Shown here: piece after piece, positions 32,407-44,480 of the stretch
Position numbering within the stretch: the stretch's first letter is position 1
Layout: each line of letters opens with the position of its first letter
Assembly: GCA_029465975.1 (NCBI GenBank)
Contig: CM055745.1
Coordinates: forward strand, 14,958,812 to 15,022,811
DNA: 64,000 nt
Reading direction: 5' to 3'
DNA from: Dallia pectoralis
Taxonomy: Eukaryota > Chordata > Actinopteri > Esociformes > Umbridae
Position numbers and translations under genes: made by a program
The notes under the pieces: generated by a model
The model's database searches: none
Told to the model about the DNA's origin: nothing
Seen by the model: the letters and a program-made list of their open reading frames with translations, nothing else

Positions 32407-33255
32407 ACTGTACCTATATGCTATAACATAATTACATCTTATAATTAATTAATTTTCCAAACTGTCGAATGTCCGTTGAATGTGAATGTGCGAATATAAA
32501 ACCAAGTTTACCTCGGTATTGTTTGACTTTTGAACTTGATCAAAACTAGCCTGCTCAAGGTTTATTCTTGATAAACATTTCACTGTTTAGCAAGTCATTA
32601 TCAATAAAGTCGGAAATACTTTAAGTTATATACTAGGTGTATTGCCAAAAATAGCATCTATGACATACCTAGCAACAATTTAACTTTAGTCATATATAAT
32701 TACGTTCGCGATTATGGACACTTCTAATACAAACTTAACCCCAAACAACATTGACATTAAACTATAAACCTATGTAATTATTAGAAAACAGTGAATGAAT
32801 ACATACCAACAACGCTGTATGTATAAATGTAGGCAACTGTAGTTGGCTTTGCTACACTACAACCCTAAATGAACCGTTAGTTTGTAATTAGTTTATCATA
32901 TCGCTCACGCGACAGCGGTTATACCAGCTGAGAATATTAAAGTGACAGCAACACCAATATTTGAGGCAAATAAACGTCTAACTTTTTAACATCTTATTTA
33001 TAACAAAAATAATGTACATTACAGCAAAATAGTATAGGCCAGGAAAGGTATTATAATTTCATGTGATTCAGCACTTTGTTCATCGCTGCATAGTTGGAAT
33101 AGCGTTGTGGACCGTCTAAAGTTCCAACCAATCAGCACAAATGGCGACTTAAGCTTAGTCGGGCCAACGATGGCAAACAAGCTGATTTCCAACCGCGACT
33201 AATACAACCAATGCCAACTTACAGCCAACGTTGGGCCAACCCATCATTGCTAGTT

Positions 33256-35160
33256 GGGTGTCTTCCAAAGCACATCTGTGTCACGCGATAGCAGGTGGAC
33301 ATAAGGATGAAGCCAGGCACAGGAACAGATAGCAATCTTAATAGCAAATGTCCTAAGAAACGCTGTCGAGCGATAAAACACACGGTAATCCAATAATAAC
33401 GATGTGCCACAACTGAATTGTAACACGTCTTCTGTATTAGAACGATGTTAATATGAACAGGACACATGTAACATAGAACAATTCCACACAAAGACAAGAC
33501 CGAACACAGTGGAACATAAATACTAATGAGGAAATTGACACCAGGTGTAGTGATGATGAACATAATGTGCTGGGGGAGGAGATGCGGTGGCAGCTAGAAA
33601 GCCGGCGAGGAGGACCGCCGGAACCTGCCTGCAGGTGGCGCTATACCACCGTCAGAGGGAGATCTGACAATCTGTTGCATTTAAAGTTCCTATCAAGGAT
33701 CAGGCAAGTCAACCATGCAATTCCCTTAGCTGAGTACATACAATATTTACTAAAATCGCGATGAGCCTGGCATTGTAGGCAGCCGAAGGATAATAACGAC
33801 ATACAGGAGTACATACTAACAACTGTAATGATTGTGATACTTAGTTTTCCAATGGGCCTCACACAGTTTTTGCAGGTAATAGCAACCATTCATCGCTCAT
33901 TAATTTGGCCAAATAATCTTCCCCCATCATCCTACACTTACGTAAGCCTTGAGTGGTGTAGTTAAGTTGTATACTGCATACCAGTGTAACAGGTGGGTTT
34001 ATACTGGTCTTTACAGTACCTAGGGTAATACACCAACCCCTTGGTTTGAGAAGGCGGTCTGTGTTGGGCCTCCCGGGAATTGCATGTAAGTAAAGCGATT
34101 AACAAACATTGCTGTGTAATGTGATTATGTGTCCGTTGTAGGTGCAACGTCGGAGGGTCTCTGAGATTGGTGTAATTGTGGGATTGCTTGTGGGGAAATG
34201 TTCTGGATTTCTGTATGCTTGTTATTGTATGTTATTTTACGTTGGTAAATCGGCTTTTTAACAATGAACTTCTGGTTGTGTTTGTTATTTATAGTAAATG
34301 TGTGTTTTAAAATGAAGTATTTTACTGTATAAGCCTGATTTGTTGCAGTTGATTGAGTTCGTTCCCATTGCATCATCAAGTGTATAATATTGTTATTCTG
34401 ATTGTCCTTGAATAAACATTTTTGCATACTGAGAACTCTCTCTCTCCGCCTCTGTGATGGGGGTGAGTCTAGTTATAGACTACTGCACATTACACCACGG
34501 CCATTATGGTGATGTTGCTGAGAAATATCATAACATAATGATATTCAAATGGAAATTGCCCTCAGTAGGGAATTAAGTAAATAGTGTTTTGTTTTTGGTG
34601 GCCAGAAAAAGGGCTGCCCCATACTTTATTCATCGTCACTGTCCTCACTAGATCTCCAGTTATCCAGCCAGCTAAACACTCAGCAAATTATTCCACAGGA
34701 GACATTGGTACCGTTTATGTAGTTTACCTGAGTTATTGTGAAACTGCAACAAACACAAAGGATACACATCAGTAAGGCTACATGCTGAAACATATGTACT
34801 AGAACTGAACACATCGTAAATGTAAATGCTAAGATAGCAATACATACCAAAGGCGTAGCATCCAGACTAACTGGGTGAGCAACAACAAATGCTAAGCATA
34901 AAAATATAGTTACCTAAACATAGCAGCCATGTTGATGAACAATTCCACTTACAGACATTGCGTCTAAAAAAGGGTTTCAGGGAGGATGGAGAGGATTGAG
35001 CAGACCTTGGATCAGTATTCACCATGAGGCAATATTAAACTAAAATGCTTCCTGGATCAGCGGAACTGCTGTATTTTCAAACGTCCACTAGGTGGCATTC
35101 AATGCTGTCCATAACATTTATATCAAAGTCAGTTTTATATTGATTATAATGCAATATGAA
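33256..35160. other. No recognisable gene
   Basis: Only short frames. A block at 33580-33645 (GCTAGAAAGCCGGCGAGGAG and CTGCAGGTGGCGCTATACCA) resembles the Gypsy LTR-like text at 27480-27540 and, inverted, 48352-48440, so it may be a small LTR remnant. Confidence 0.45.
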
Positions 35161-35164
35161 AATC

Positions 35165-35260
35165 CCCCCCCAACATGCATGTGCACACACACAAGCACAC
35201 ACGCACAAAACAGTTAATATGTCGATGCCTTCAATTAGACAAAGGTAGCTTCTCACACAC

Positions 35261-35303
<43 letters not shown>
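35165..35303 (+). repeat. CA microsatellites
   Basis: A shorter interrupted CA tract (about 35180-35206) and a longer one at 35253-35303. AACAGTTAATATGTCGATG and AACAGTTAATATGTCTATGG flank the tracts, so the microsatellite and its flank are partly duplicated. Confidence 0.9.
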
Positions 35304-35309
<6 letters not shown>

Positions 35310-35723
35310 TAATATGTCTATGGTGGAGATTATGAAAAGATGCCTCCAACAAGACAAAGGTAGCTAGCATTCATAAAAGTGATATGCTCTTTGTGAGTTT
35401 GCAGTATTCCCTGGTTTTCCTGATTCTTCCAGTAAAACCTTATTATTGGAGCCTACAGATACATACAATGTATCAGTAGTTAACTCATACAAGTTTAGTA
35501 GTTAATGTTGTTTAGATTTTTTAGGTCAGTTAATGACTCAGAAGCTTGGCATTGCAGGCTTTCACTAGCCAGATGGCTTGGTTGCTCAAAACAAGATCTG
35601 AGTGTGTCCCATAAGGAGGTAGATCGAATGAACAAGACCAGTGTCATTATGCTATTAAGTGGTCAAGTAGATAATATACATTAAATCTGCTGTTTAACTG
35701 TGCCTCTTGTTTTCTCTTTCTTA

Positions 35724-35748
35724 CTATATATATATATATATATATATC
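35724..35748 (+). repeat. TA microsatellite
   Basis: About 12 TA units. Confidence 0.9.
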
Positions 35749-35788
35749 CTACCAAATCATACCATACATTATTGTAGTTGACAAAGTG

Positions 35789-36984
35789 CCCAAGTAGCAA
35801 TGGATGAACGATGGGTGGGCCCAACGTTGGCTGTAAGTTGGCATTGGTTGTATTAGTCGCGGTTGGAAATCAGCTTGTTTGCCATCGTTGGCCCGACTAA
35901 GCTTAAGTCTGCATTTGTGCTGATTGGTTGGAACTTTAGACTGTCCACAACGCTATTCCCATGCAGCGATGAACAAAGTGCTGTATCACATTAAATTATA
36001 ATACATTTCCTGGCCTATACTATTTTGCTATAATGTACATTATTTTTGTAATAAATAAGATGTTAAAAAGTTAAACGTTTATTTGCCTCATATATTGGTG
36101 TTGCTGTCATTTTAATATTCTCAGCTGGTATAACGCGTTGTCGCGTGAGCGATATAAAGTAAACAAATTACAAACTAACGGTTCATTTAGAGTTGTAGTG
36201 TAGCAAAGCCAACTACAGTTGCCTACATTTATACCTACAGCATTGTTGGTATGTATTAATTCACTGTTTTTTAATAATTACATAGGTTTATAGTTTAATG
36301 TCAATGTTGTTTGGGGTTAAGTGTGTATTAGGAGTGTCCATAATAGCGAACGTAATTATATATGACTAAAGTTAAATTGTTGCTAGGTATGTCAGATGCT
36401 ACACTCGTCTCGAGTCGTACACATTAAATAAATATTTAGCAATACACCTAGTATATAACTTAAAGTATTTCCAACTAATGACTTGCTAAACAGTGAAATG
36501 TTTATCAAGAATAAACCTTGAGCAGGCTAGATTTGATCAAGTTCAAAAGTCAAGCAAGCCTACCGTAAACTTGGTTTTATATTCGCACATTCACATTCAA
36601 CAGACATTCAACGGACATTCGACAGTTCGGAAAATTAATTAATTATAAGATGTAATTATGTTATAGCATATAGGTAGTTAGGTACAGTATCTAACTGTAC
36701 AATAAAGGTATTCTTAGTATTTTGGGAAAACATGGAATCGTTTGTTTCTTTTACATATTAAAAGATGGCCACAGAAGCTAATATTAAACGTGCATGTTCA
36801 ATAATAAATACATTAAAAATAAATACATTTGACTTGGATTTCATTGTGTAATTTTTGGGATTTATATTAGCCAATGAATTGGTCCGGAAAAGGGCACTTT
36901 GACGTTGGCAGTTTCCAACGTCATGCCAACGGATCGCATGACAGAAGCCCAACGTTGGGCCAACACATCATTGCTACCTGGGTG
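35789..36984. mobile_element. Palindrome-ended DNA transposon, copy B (inverted relative to A)
   Basis: Left GCCCAAGTAGCAATGGATG with GGGCCCAACGTTGG; right CCCAACGTTGGGCC and CATCATTGCTACCTGGGTGC. About 1.2 kb. The complement matches copy A from end to end. It lacks the hAT but has 8 extra bases, GGTAGTTA (36673-36680), exactly at that insertion site. Flanks TTGACAAA and TTCCTTTC give no clear target duplication. Confidence 0.78.
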
Positions 36985-37354
36985 CTTCCTTTCTTGCACG
37001 GATTACATTCCTATTTCAACATTTCATTTGTGAATATTGAGAATTTTGACATTCCAGTCAAAACTAGCCGAACTGCTTCACGACTTCTAGAACGATTCTT
37101 CTAACAAAACCATCAACGACGCAGCCTATCTGGGCACGTGTGAGAGTTACAGAATGGAGGATGGGAGGAATTGGAAGGTTGATGGAGAAGGGAAGATTCT
37201 ATAGTTGCCATGCCAATGGGAATTCCCCTAAGCTTTTTATTCGCAGCTGTGATGTGCAACACTTTCTGGATGCTTCCGATTAGTCCCTGCTGATAAAAAT
37301 TCTCGTACTTTTTTGCGCGTATTTCATGACAATCTTTAGCACACAAATCGAAGA

Positions 37355-37418
37355 CAGTTATCTCATGTATTGGTGTCCTATTAGCTGTTCCTTTTGTATT
37401 GTACCTTATTATTATTAT

Positions 37419-37450
<32 letters not shown>

Positions 37451-37521
37451 AGACAGAGAGTTATCTCATGTATTGGTGTCCTATTAGCTGTTCCTTTTGT
37501 ATTGTACCTTATTATTATTAT

Positions 37522-37559
<38 letters not shown>

Positions 37560-37745
37560 ACAGAGAGTTATCTCATGTATTGGTGTCCTATTAGCTGTTC
37601 CTTTTGTATTGTACCTTATTATTATTATTGTGCGTGTGTGTGCGTGTGTGTGTGTGTGCGTGTGCGTGCGTGTGAGACAGACAGTTATCTCATGTATTGG
37701 TGTCCTATTAGCTGTTCCTTTTGTATTGTACCTTATTATTATTAT

Positions 37746-37777
<32 letters not shown>

Positions 37778-37940
37778 AGACAGAGAGTTATCTCATGTAT
37801 TGGTGTCCTATTAGCTGTTCCTTTTGTATTGTACCTTATTATTATTATTGTGCGTGTGTGTGCGTGTGTGTGTGTGTGCGTGTGCGTGCGTGTGAGACAG
37901 ACAGTTATCTCATGTATTGGTGTCCTATTAGCTGTTCCTG
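37355..37940 (+). repeat. 103-117-bp minisatellite with embedded GT microsatellite
   Basis: The phrase TCTCATGTATTGGTGTCC recurs at 37361, 37464, 37571, 37688, 37791 and 37908 (spacings 103, 107, 117, 103, 117). Each unit holds TTATTATTATTATTGTGCG followed by a GT run and GAGACAG. The repeated 103/117 pattern and shared GACAGACAG variants show that units 4 and 6 derive from a dimer duplication. Cys/Val-rich frames here are artefacts of GT runs. Confidence 0.92.
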
Positions 37941-40900
37941 TCTAGTTATGATTAATGATACACATCTTCGCCTCTCAGACTCCTCTGCTGCCCCCGACTG
38001 ATTCTTCTGCTCTGTATTGATTAATTGACCTCTAACCAGTGCCTTCCCTGTTCTGTGACTTTACTGCACATTTCACCTTCACCTAAGCCAAGTCTATCAA
38101 CCTTCGCTTGTCCTTTGAGTTCAACTCGACTTTGGGTGGCCGCAAAACAATCAGACAACGAATCAACTGTACGTAAATCCGACGCCGACTAAACCACTGT
38201 GGAAAGTCCTTTCCAGAGACGCCATAAGTGGCACTGTATAGACTCAAGCCACCTCGTAACACATCAATCATGGCCTTCAGCATCGCCTGCGACGAGGCAA
38301 TCAGTCATGGTGTCACACTGAGCATGTGTTAAGCCCTGGGAGTGATGAAGGATGGTGGGAGGCCATTTTGGGGCATGCTGTATAAATGCTGTTTCATAGC
38401 AGAAACTGACCAAACCGTGGGCACCGTTGATTGGCCAACGACAAGGATTAGACCTGAGCTCATTGGAGGGCCATCAGCATACAAAAGTTATTGGTAAACA
38501 AGCAAACTAATAAATAAAAACTGTTATAGACGTTAGTTTGTGATGGTGATAAAGAATATTTTAAGAAAATCTTCGTGTTTCACTGTTGTTTTATTATCTA
38601 ATTGTAATGGTACGCTAAAACGTCAAGGCTGTTTGACGTTCGATATTACGCCATTTTCTGATCGCAACATATTCTATAACAGCATATAAGGCATATTGTC
38701 TAAATGCTTTAAATGGATTTAAAGGAATGAAACAATTCGTTCAGTCACTTTTGCCCTGGGACACAATATACTTAGAAAAAGAGCACACTGAATTGCATTG
38801 CACATGTTACGAAATGTTTCTTTTTTTAAATGGCGAGAAAACTACGTCGGTACGATCTCCAATGAGAAAAGTCATGTCTATTAACGAGAATAAAGATATG
38901 GAGGAAAAGGACAACTGTCATTTTTTCCCGTCAACTGACTTTGCTTAATGTGCCAAAATCAGCACAGCTCAGTGAATCACGTCCCATGGGGGAGGGGGGA
39001 GAATCGCCTGGAGCAGGTGCTCTCTCTACTGCATCGGGTCCAATACACACGTTTCACACCCGGTGAGCAACAAAAAAAATCAGCTGGCAACAATCCCTAA
39101 ACCTGATGGTCAGTTTGTGATCGGACCAATTAAATTGTGGTTTTCGACATTGTTTAAATCAATTGCAAAATTACAGTTTTTCCCCACTTCATTTCTCCTC
39201 TTGTACAGCAGCCGTGACGCAACTCAGCTGTGGTTACCAACTCTGACCTACACAGTACTGCTTTCTGATCAGGTCCGTGGCACCCATGCTGGGCTTGGAT
39301 GTTTGCCAGTGTGGTTGATTTTAAGTGGGGGATTCCCGTTTGCTTACAAATATCCACAACCAGGGGGAATTGTGTTAATAATAACAGAAAAAAATAGGTC
39401 AACTATAAAGTCCAATTGGCGTTCGAGATAAGATATTAATCTTTAAAGGAGACCAACAACCACTGCAATGAACCAAAATATATTACAATGATGTATTGTT
39501 TGATTACATATTTAAAAAGCATTAAAGGTAATCACAAACATCTTAACATGTTCCCTTTTTATCACATTCCCGTACATCTCTTTATATAACATAATAATAG
39601 TAAATCCCAAAAAAACTATTATATAAAAGTGCATTCTGTGTCCACGGTTTGTTCATTGGTTGACAATGAGGTGTATTATTGACCCACTTGAATAGAACCA
39701 GGATAATATTTTGTTAAGATAGTATTGTCTCACAGATTAATTCGTATTTAATGTGTACCCAATTAATAGCATGCTGAGTATAGAGCCCTACTGTCCTGGT
39801 TGTTTATATGGTTGACTTGCTGTAATCATTCCAACTATTCCAACTATACATTTAAATGAACAATGTGATAAATGTCAGGTATGACACTTATTTGATTATA
39901 CATTCTAATACTGTTTTCATCATTTATGGGTGTGAATGTTTGACCGAATAAATCTGTGTTTCTTGGTTTAACATTTAGACATTTACCTGCAACGTTGTCA
40001 TTAAGTCTGGCTACGTAGAGTAATCAGCTAGTAGAATATATAACACTCATTTATAGCACATCACACTGTATTTCTGATCATTTTGATTTTATTTTAATGT
40101 AGCACAAACTTTTAAACAGTAGCGTATTCCAAAAGGCCGTAATTCAACCCCAAACAAGGTTTGTGAGAGATCACTGACTGCGCTACTTTTTTACACATGC
40201 CGTTTTACAGGAAAGCTGAATTGATTATCTCCCAGATGGTCTCTATACACTGCCTACCGAGTGGCTTGCTTTGCTTGGAAATTATTTCCATTTTAAAACA
40301 TGTGATATGTCAGAGGACACTGTGTGGAAAACATGTCTAGGTTTTTTGGGGGGTTTACGTATCTAAAGACTAGAAGGAACCCGGGAGCGGTGGACGTTGC
40401 GTTGCCTAACCTGGACATCTCACACATCCTTCAGGGAAGTTGAACCGTCAGAATTGCTTGACTGAACAAGCCGCCTCATTCACCCACTCATTGGCCAGTC
40501 GATTTCCCATTTATTGTTTTCCGATGGCCCTCTTCGCTCGTGTAAGATTTGTGGGCAGAAGCTGACATTTCAACTGGTTTACTGCTGGGTTCTATTGCTC
40601 TCATTGTTCCTCCAATGGATTGGATGATCAATAGTTCAATATTAGGTTGTAAATGTATTAAAATTGTTCATGTGAATCTTTAGTTAAATTGGAAACAGAC
40701 TGAGTTTATGTGAAAAGGACATTTCGTGTTATAATAGATCTAAAAATTCATTTTAATGGCATATACATGATATAAATTAATGTGTTAGTCAATGTGGACA
40801 TATAAGCAATCACTTTAATTATACATTTAAATGTGATAAATGTCAAGTACGACAATTATTTGCTTGTATATTTGAATGCAGTTTTCATCATTTATGACTG

Positions 40901-41070
40901 TGAATGTTTGAGAGAACACATCTGTGGTTCTTGGTGAAATGTTTAGATATGTGGTGTTTCTTATCAAAAGAGACAGTTCACTAAACGCACCAACTTTTAT
41001 TTATTTTTATCCGGGTCAGTATGTATGCTTAAGTACCGCAACTCTGTCCGAAGGCTACACCACTCCGCGG
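37941..41070. other. Low-repeat stretch without recognised gene
   Basis: No supported exon. Frames at 38727-38948 and 39063-39431 show no known motif. A diverged direct duplication of about 130 bp exists: 39838-39985 and 40815-40955 share ATACATTTAAATG, GATAAATGTCA and TTTTCATCATTTATG in the same order. Confidence 0.5.
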
Positions 41071-41289
41071 TTGTTTGTGTTTCGGTAATACAAGAGCAGA
41101 CAGATTGACAATTCTTTATTTATTTTCGCTGCCTTTTAAATGCTGTCCCAACTGTTCTACCCTCCCCGAAGGGAAGGGAGGAAACAGTTTAACGGTGCAA
41201 CGCTTTCCGTTTTCCCCTCAACGTAACTCTCTCATTTTCTCCCTGCCTCGTTCTCCCGCCCGCTCTGGGCACAGCAGATGTTGCGCCCA

Positions 41290-41420
41290 CAGCCCCACTC
41301 TCTTTAATAGAGGGAGACGGTGGCGGCGGTGGCGATGGGGGCCGTGTGCGCTCGAGCGTCGCCGCCACACCGCGACTTCGTCACTATAAAAGGTATCCCT
41401 CAGTGATTACACTTTTATAA
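41290..41420 (+). promoter_or_regulatory. GC-rich TATA-box promoter-like site
   Basis: TATAAAAG at 41385-41392 is preceded by about 70 bp of CpG-rich sequence (GGCGGCGGTGGCG, GCTCGAGCGTCGCCGCC). The surroundings are AT-rich, so this is the only CpG-dense point in about 20 kb. Start of transcription would be near 41415. No coding exon follows that I can recognise; an ATG at 41490 opens only 28 codons. Confidence 0.4.
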
Positions 41421-41459
41421 CCCCCCCATCCCTTCCCTCCGCCTGTTCTCCTCTTTGTC

Positions 41460-42320
41460 TCCTTAGGAGACCTTGTCCCAGATACGTTTATGACAATTCG
41501 TAAAATGCGCCAAATGCCATTAGAGCCGGCGCCGGACGAGAACAGGACAAGATATAATCAGGGAGATGGTAATTAAGGCGGATCCTGAGGTGAAGGATTC
41601 GGGGCTTTCGTGACAGAACCGGCGGCCCACACTTTGTCACAAGGCTCGTCGCGTCCGTCTTTCAGAGGACGGCGCTGCGAAAGAAAATGTCATTAAAAAC
41701 ACAAGTTTCAAATGCCCACAGACAAATCTTCATGTATCATTGGGTTTCAATAAAGACGTCTTTGTTGAAGTTAACAGGACACCCACTGTCTCACTGACAG
41801 GAGACAAAGGAAATGTCCATGTGCACCCATAGACAACGTGAAACGCGGATGTTTTTAAGAGATGAGTGCAAGTTAATTAAGGACCACGTTTTCCTTGTTG
41901 GGCATGTAGATTAGCAATGTATCAATTAAAGAGAAAATAAATATGTGCAGGATAAAATGTCCACGTAGCTTAAGTGATGAACAGCTTGCCGAAAGGGCAG
42001 GTGAAGGTTCATCCGGTACCTCAGCCCACATTGTTGTTGTGGAAAACAATACAATAACATGATACGCCCCGGGCAGCTTTATTGTCCATTTTATTTTCTC
42101 ACAGTTGCTCTTAGTCAATGAAACGAGACATGTGGCCGGCGACGTCCCCTCGAGTTTCCACTGATGAGGGCAAAAAACGGGGATGTGCATTATATTAATC
42201 GACTTCCACAGCGGTAAGGTAGAAAATCCGGCAGATGTCTGAGCTTTATATAGAAGAGCCTGCGGCACGAGGAACCTGCAGTGACTCAAATGGCACAGAG
42301 CGCCGGGCCTGGAATACCTT
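41460..42320. other. Single-copy stretch, candidate conserved regulatory DNA
   Basis: No repeat family and no long frame. Balanced composition with many homeodomain-type cores (GATGGTAATTAAGGCGG, CAATTAAAGAGAAAATAAA, ATATTAATCGACTT) and mixed AT/GC motifs (GAACCGGCGGCCCACACTTTG). This texture is typical of conserved non-coding elements near developmental genes, but conservation cannot be seen from one sequence. Confidence 0.3.
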
Positions 42321-43390
42321 AGAACTTACTCTCATGCTCTTCTTCTGCTCACTCCTGCTCTCACTCTTTTTCTTTTAATCTCGTTGTCAGGCTCGCCCTA
42401 TAAATCGTAGTCCCTCGTTCTCACTCTCTCCTCGATTTTCGCTCTCTCTGCCCCTCTGTCCCCGTCTCTAACCCTTAACCCTACCGCCCCCTGCAACGCG
42501 CTGACTCTCATTTCTCACTCTCCGTCTTCCTACCTCCTGCTACGGTGATATCCCAACCTATCCCTCCTTCCCTAATGAATGCAATCATCTTGACGGAAGC
42601 ACAATAACAATGCAGACAATAAAAATACGTATTATTGTATTCATGACAACTAGGTGTGTGCCTTCGTGTCCTATTGCACTTAGAAAACTGAATAATATGT
42701 ACGTTGCAATTAGATGTTGGCTTACATATACTCTGACGTTTTAATGTGTGGTGTGTACTGTGTTAATATGTCTCAAAGCTAAAGGACTTCTGGATAAGCC
42801 AAACTCTCTCCTTTTACATATTCTCTGATATTGATCCTTTCATTTATGTGTAGTCTATTCCCTGACAGTAGTTTATCCTCCGTTCATTTCTCTCTCTCTT
42901 CTGACCCCTTCTCTACTTATTTTAATTCCTTTAAAACAACAGTGAATCTGTGTTATACTACTATGGTCCATGTCTCCACTGTCTGTGAGGACACCTGGCA
43001 ATAGCACGGTGCAAATCCAAATGTTCGTTTTATCTTCTTCCTTGTTTTCCATTGTCTTCCACAAACATTTATGACCTTTTATCTTTGCTGGGTAATTGCA
43101 GTGTCTTAGGAACTGGCAGCTCAAACTCAGACATTTCCAGGGCGAGAATGAGGGAGCAAGTGGAAAATATCTGTTACCAACTCTCCGAGCAGAGCGTCGT
43201 CCTCTTCTGGTCTGCTCATCCCCCACGTTTTTCTCTTCATTTTCATTTCAGAGGCTAACGGTCAGGCACCATATGCCTTGTCCGGTTAAGTGGATGATGC
43301 GCGTGGTCCCAATCCCCTCATTTTAAGGTAGAATAAAAAAGGGTAACCAGCACACGAAACAAACGCTGGAAAGGTTAATTTATTCTAAAG
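42321..43390. other. Pyrimidine-rich then AT-rich, no recognised gene
   Basis: 42325-42550 is strongly C/T-biased (CTCACTCTCTCCTCGATTTT) and contains CTAACCCTTAACCCTACC, two imperfect telomere-like motifs. The remainder has only short frames (for example 42873-43226 minus) without motifs. Confidence 0.45.
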
Positions 43391-43404
43391 TGCAGATGAA
43401 AGAC

Positions 43405-43955
43405 AACTGTGTACGTGTGTGCGCGTGTTTGTGTCTGTGTGTGTGTGTGTGTATGTGTGTGTGTGTGTGTGTACGTGTGTGTGTACATGTGTGTGTGTGT
43501 TTTTACGTGTGTGTGCGTACGTGTGTGTACGTGTGTGTGCGTACGTGTTTGTGTAGGTGTGTGTGTGCGTACGTGTGTGTGTGTACTTCTCTGTGTGTGT
43601 ACGTGTGTGTGTGTGCGCGTGTTTGTGTCTGTATGTGTCTGTGTGTGTTTGTGTACGTGTGTGGGTGTGCGTACGTGTGTGTGTATGTGTGTGTGTGTAC
43701 GTGTGTGTGTATGTGTGTGTGTGTACGTGTGTGTGTACGTGTGTGTACGTGTGTGTGTGTACGTGTGTGTGTACGTGTGTGTGTGTGTGTGTACGTGTGT
43801 GTGTGTGTGTGTGTACGTGTGTGTACGCGTGTGTGTGTGTGTACGTGTGTGTGTGTGTGTGTACGTGTGTGTGTGTGTACGTGTGTGTACGTGTGTGTAC
43901 GTGTGTGTGTGTGTGTGTACGTGTGTACGTGTGTGTGTGTACGTGTGTGTGTGTC
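43405..43955 (+). repeat. GT microsatellite with regular ACGT interruptions
   Basis: About 550 bp of GT runs broken at 8-16-bp intervals by TACGTG. All six frames remain open (Cys-Val on plus, Thr-His on minus), which is a composition effect. Long alternating purine-pyrimidine DNA can adopt Z-form. Confidence 0.95.
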
Positions 43956-43959
43956 CCAG

Positions 43960-44480
43960 CACACCCTGCTCTTTATGCTCAAATGCTCAGACACCCCAAT
44001 TGCTGCCTGTGACTTCATAATAGGCTCCGCATAGGATTTATATAATGCATTGTCTCTGTCTCTTGCAGTGCATATTAAGATCTCATCAACACTCCCCTTC
44101 GCATTTTGCAATGTGCACCTAATTTCAAGCTTGTGCTGGCACAGAATCAGGAGGCCCCAAGAAAGTTCTGTGAACCACCTGTATGCGATTTCCTTTAAAT
44201 ATGAAAACGGACTATTTAAGCCCAGGACCAGATATATCAACAGACATTGAGGCATTCTTTTAGGACTTATTGCTCATTTCATGAACCTGCAGAGAAGATT
44301 CTTTAGCCTCCTGCAGAGCTCGTTTACTTCATGGAAACGCTCATTTCTTCTCACAGGGCATTTACGGCTCCACTATGTGGAGGTGAGCGATCTTCCCCTG
44401 GCACCGTTGTGAAAAAGGCCAGTCTGGGCACATGCCATGTGTGAGCGCCAGGTGGGCACCGAGATGAGATGGCAGTGACC
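43960..44480. other. Single-copy stretch, candidate conserved regulatory DNA
   Basis: Non-repetitive, mixed composition, no long frame. Contains CTTTAAATATGAAAACGGAC, AAACGCTCATTTCTTCTCACAG and GAGATGAGATGGCAGTGACC. The texture is like a conserved non-coding element; unproven. Confidence 0.25.

Larger units (their letters stand above)
30548..33255. mobile_element. Palindrome-ended DNA transposon, copy A (split by hAT)
   Basis: Left end GCCCAAGTAGCAATGA followed by TTGGCCCAACGTTGGGC. The right end carries CCAACGTTGGGCC and CATCATTGCTAGTTGGGTG. Within the termini CCCAACGTTGGG is itself palindromic. Excluding the hAT insert it is about 1.28 kb and matches copy B (35789-36984) in reverse orientation along its whole length. 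No transposase is seen; it is non-autonomous and of undetermined superfamily because no clear target duplication could be placed. Confidence 0.78.

Noticed and set aside
37399..38001. 200-codon Cys-rich frame
   Set aside because: Arises from the GT-containing minisatellite; no start context or homology.
39063..39431. 122-codon plus-strand frame as a gene
   Set aside because: No domain, no splice or promoter context, composition like its surroundings.
42470..42490. Telomere repeat
   Set aside because: Only two imperfect CCCTAA-like units in a pyrimidine-rich stretch.
43390..44034. Long Cys-Val and Thr-His frames on both strands
   Set aside because: Pure translation of a GT microsatellite; open in all frames by composition.
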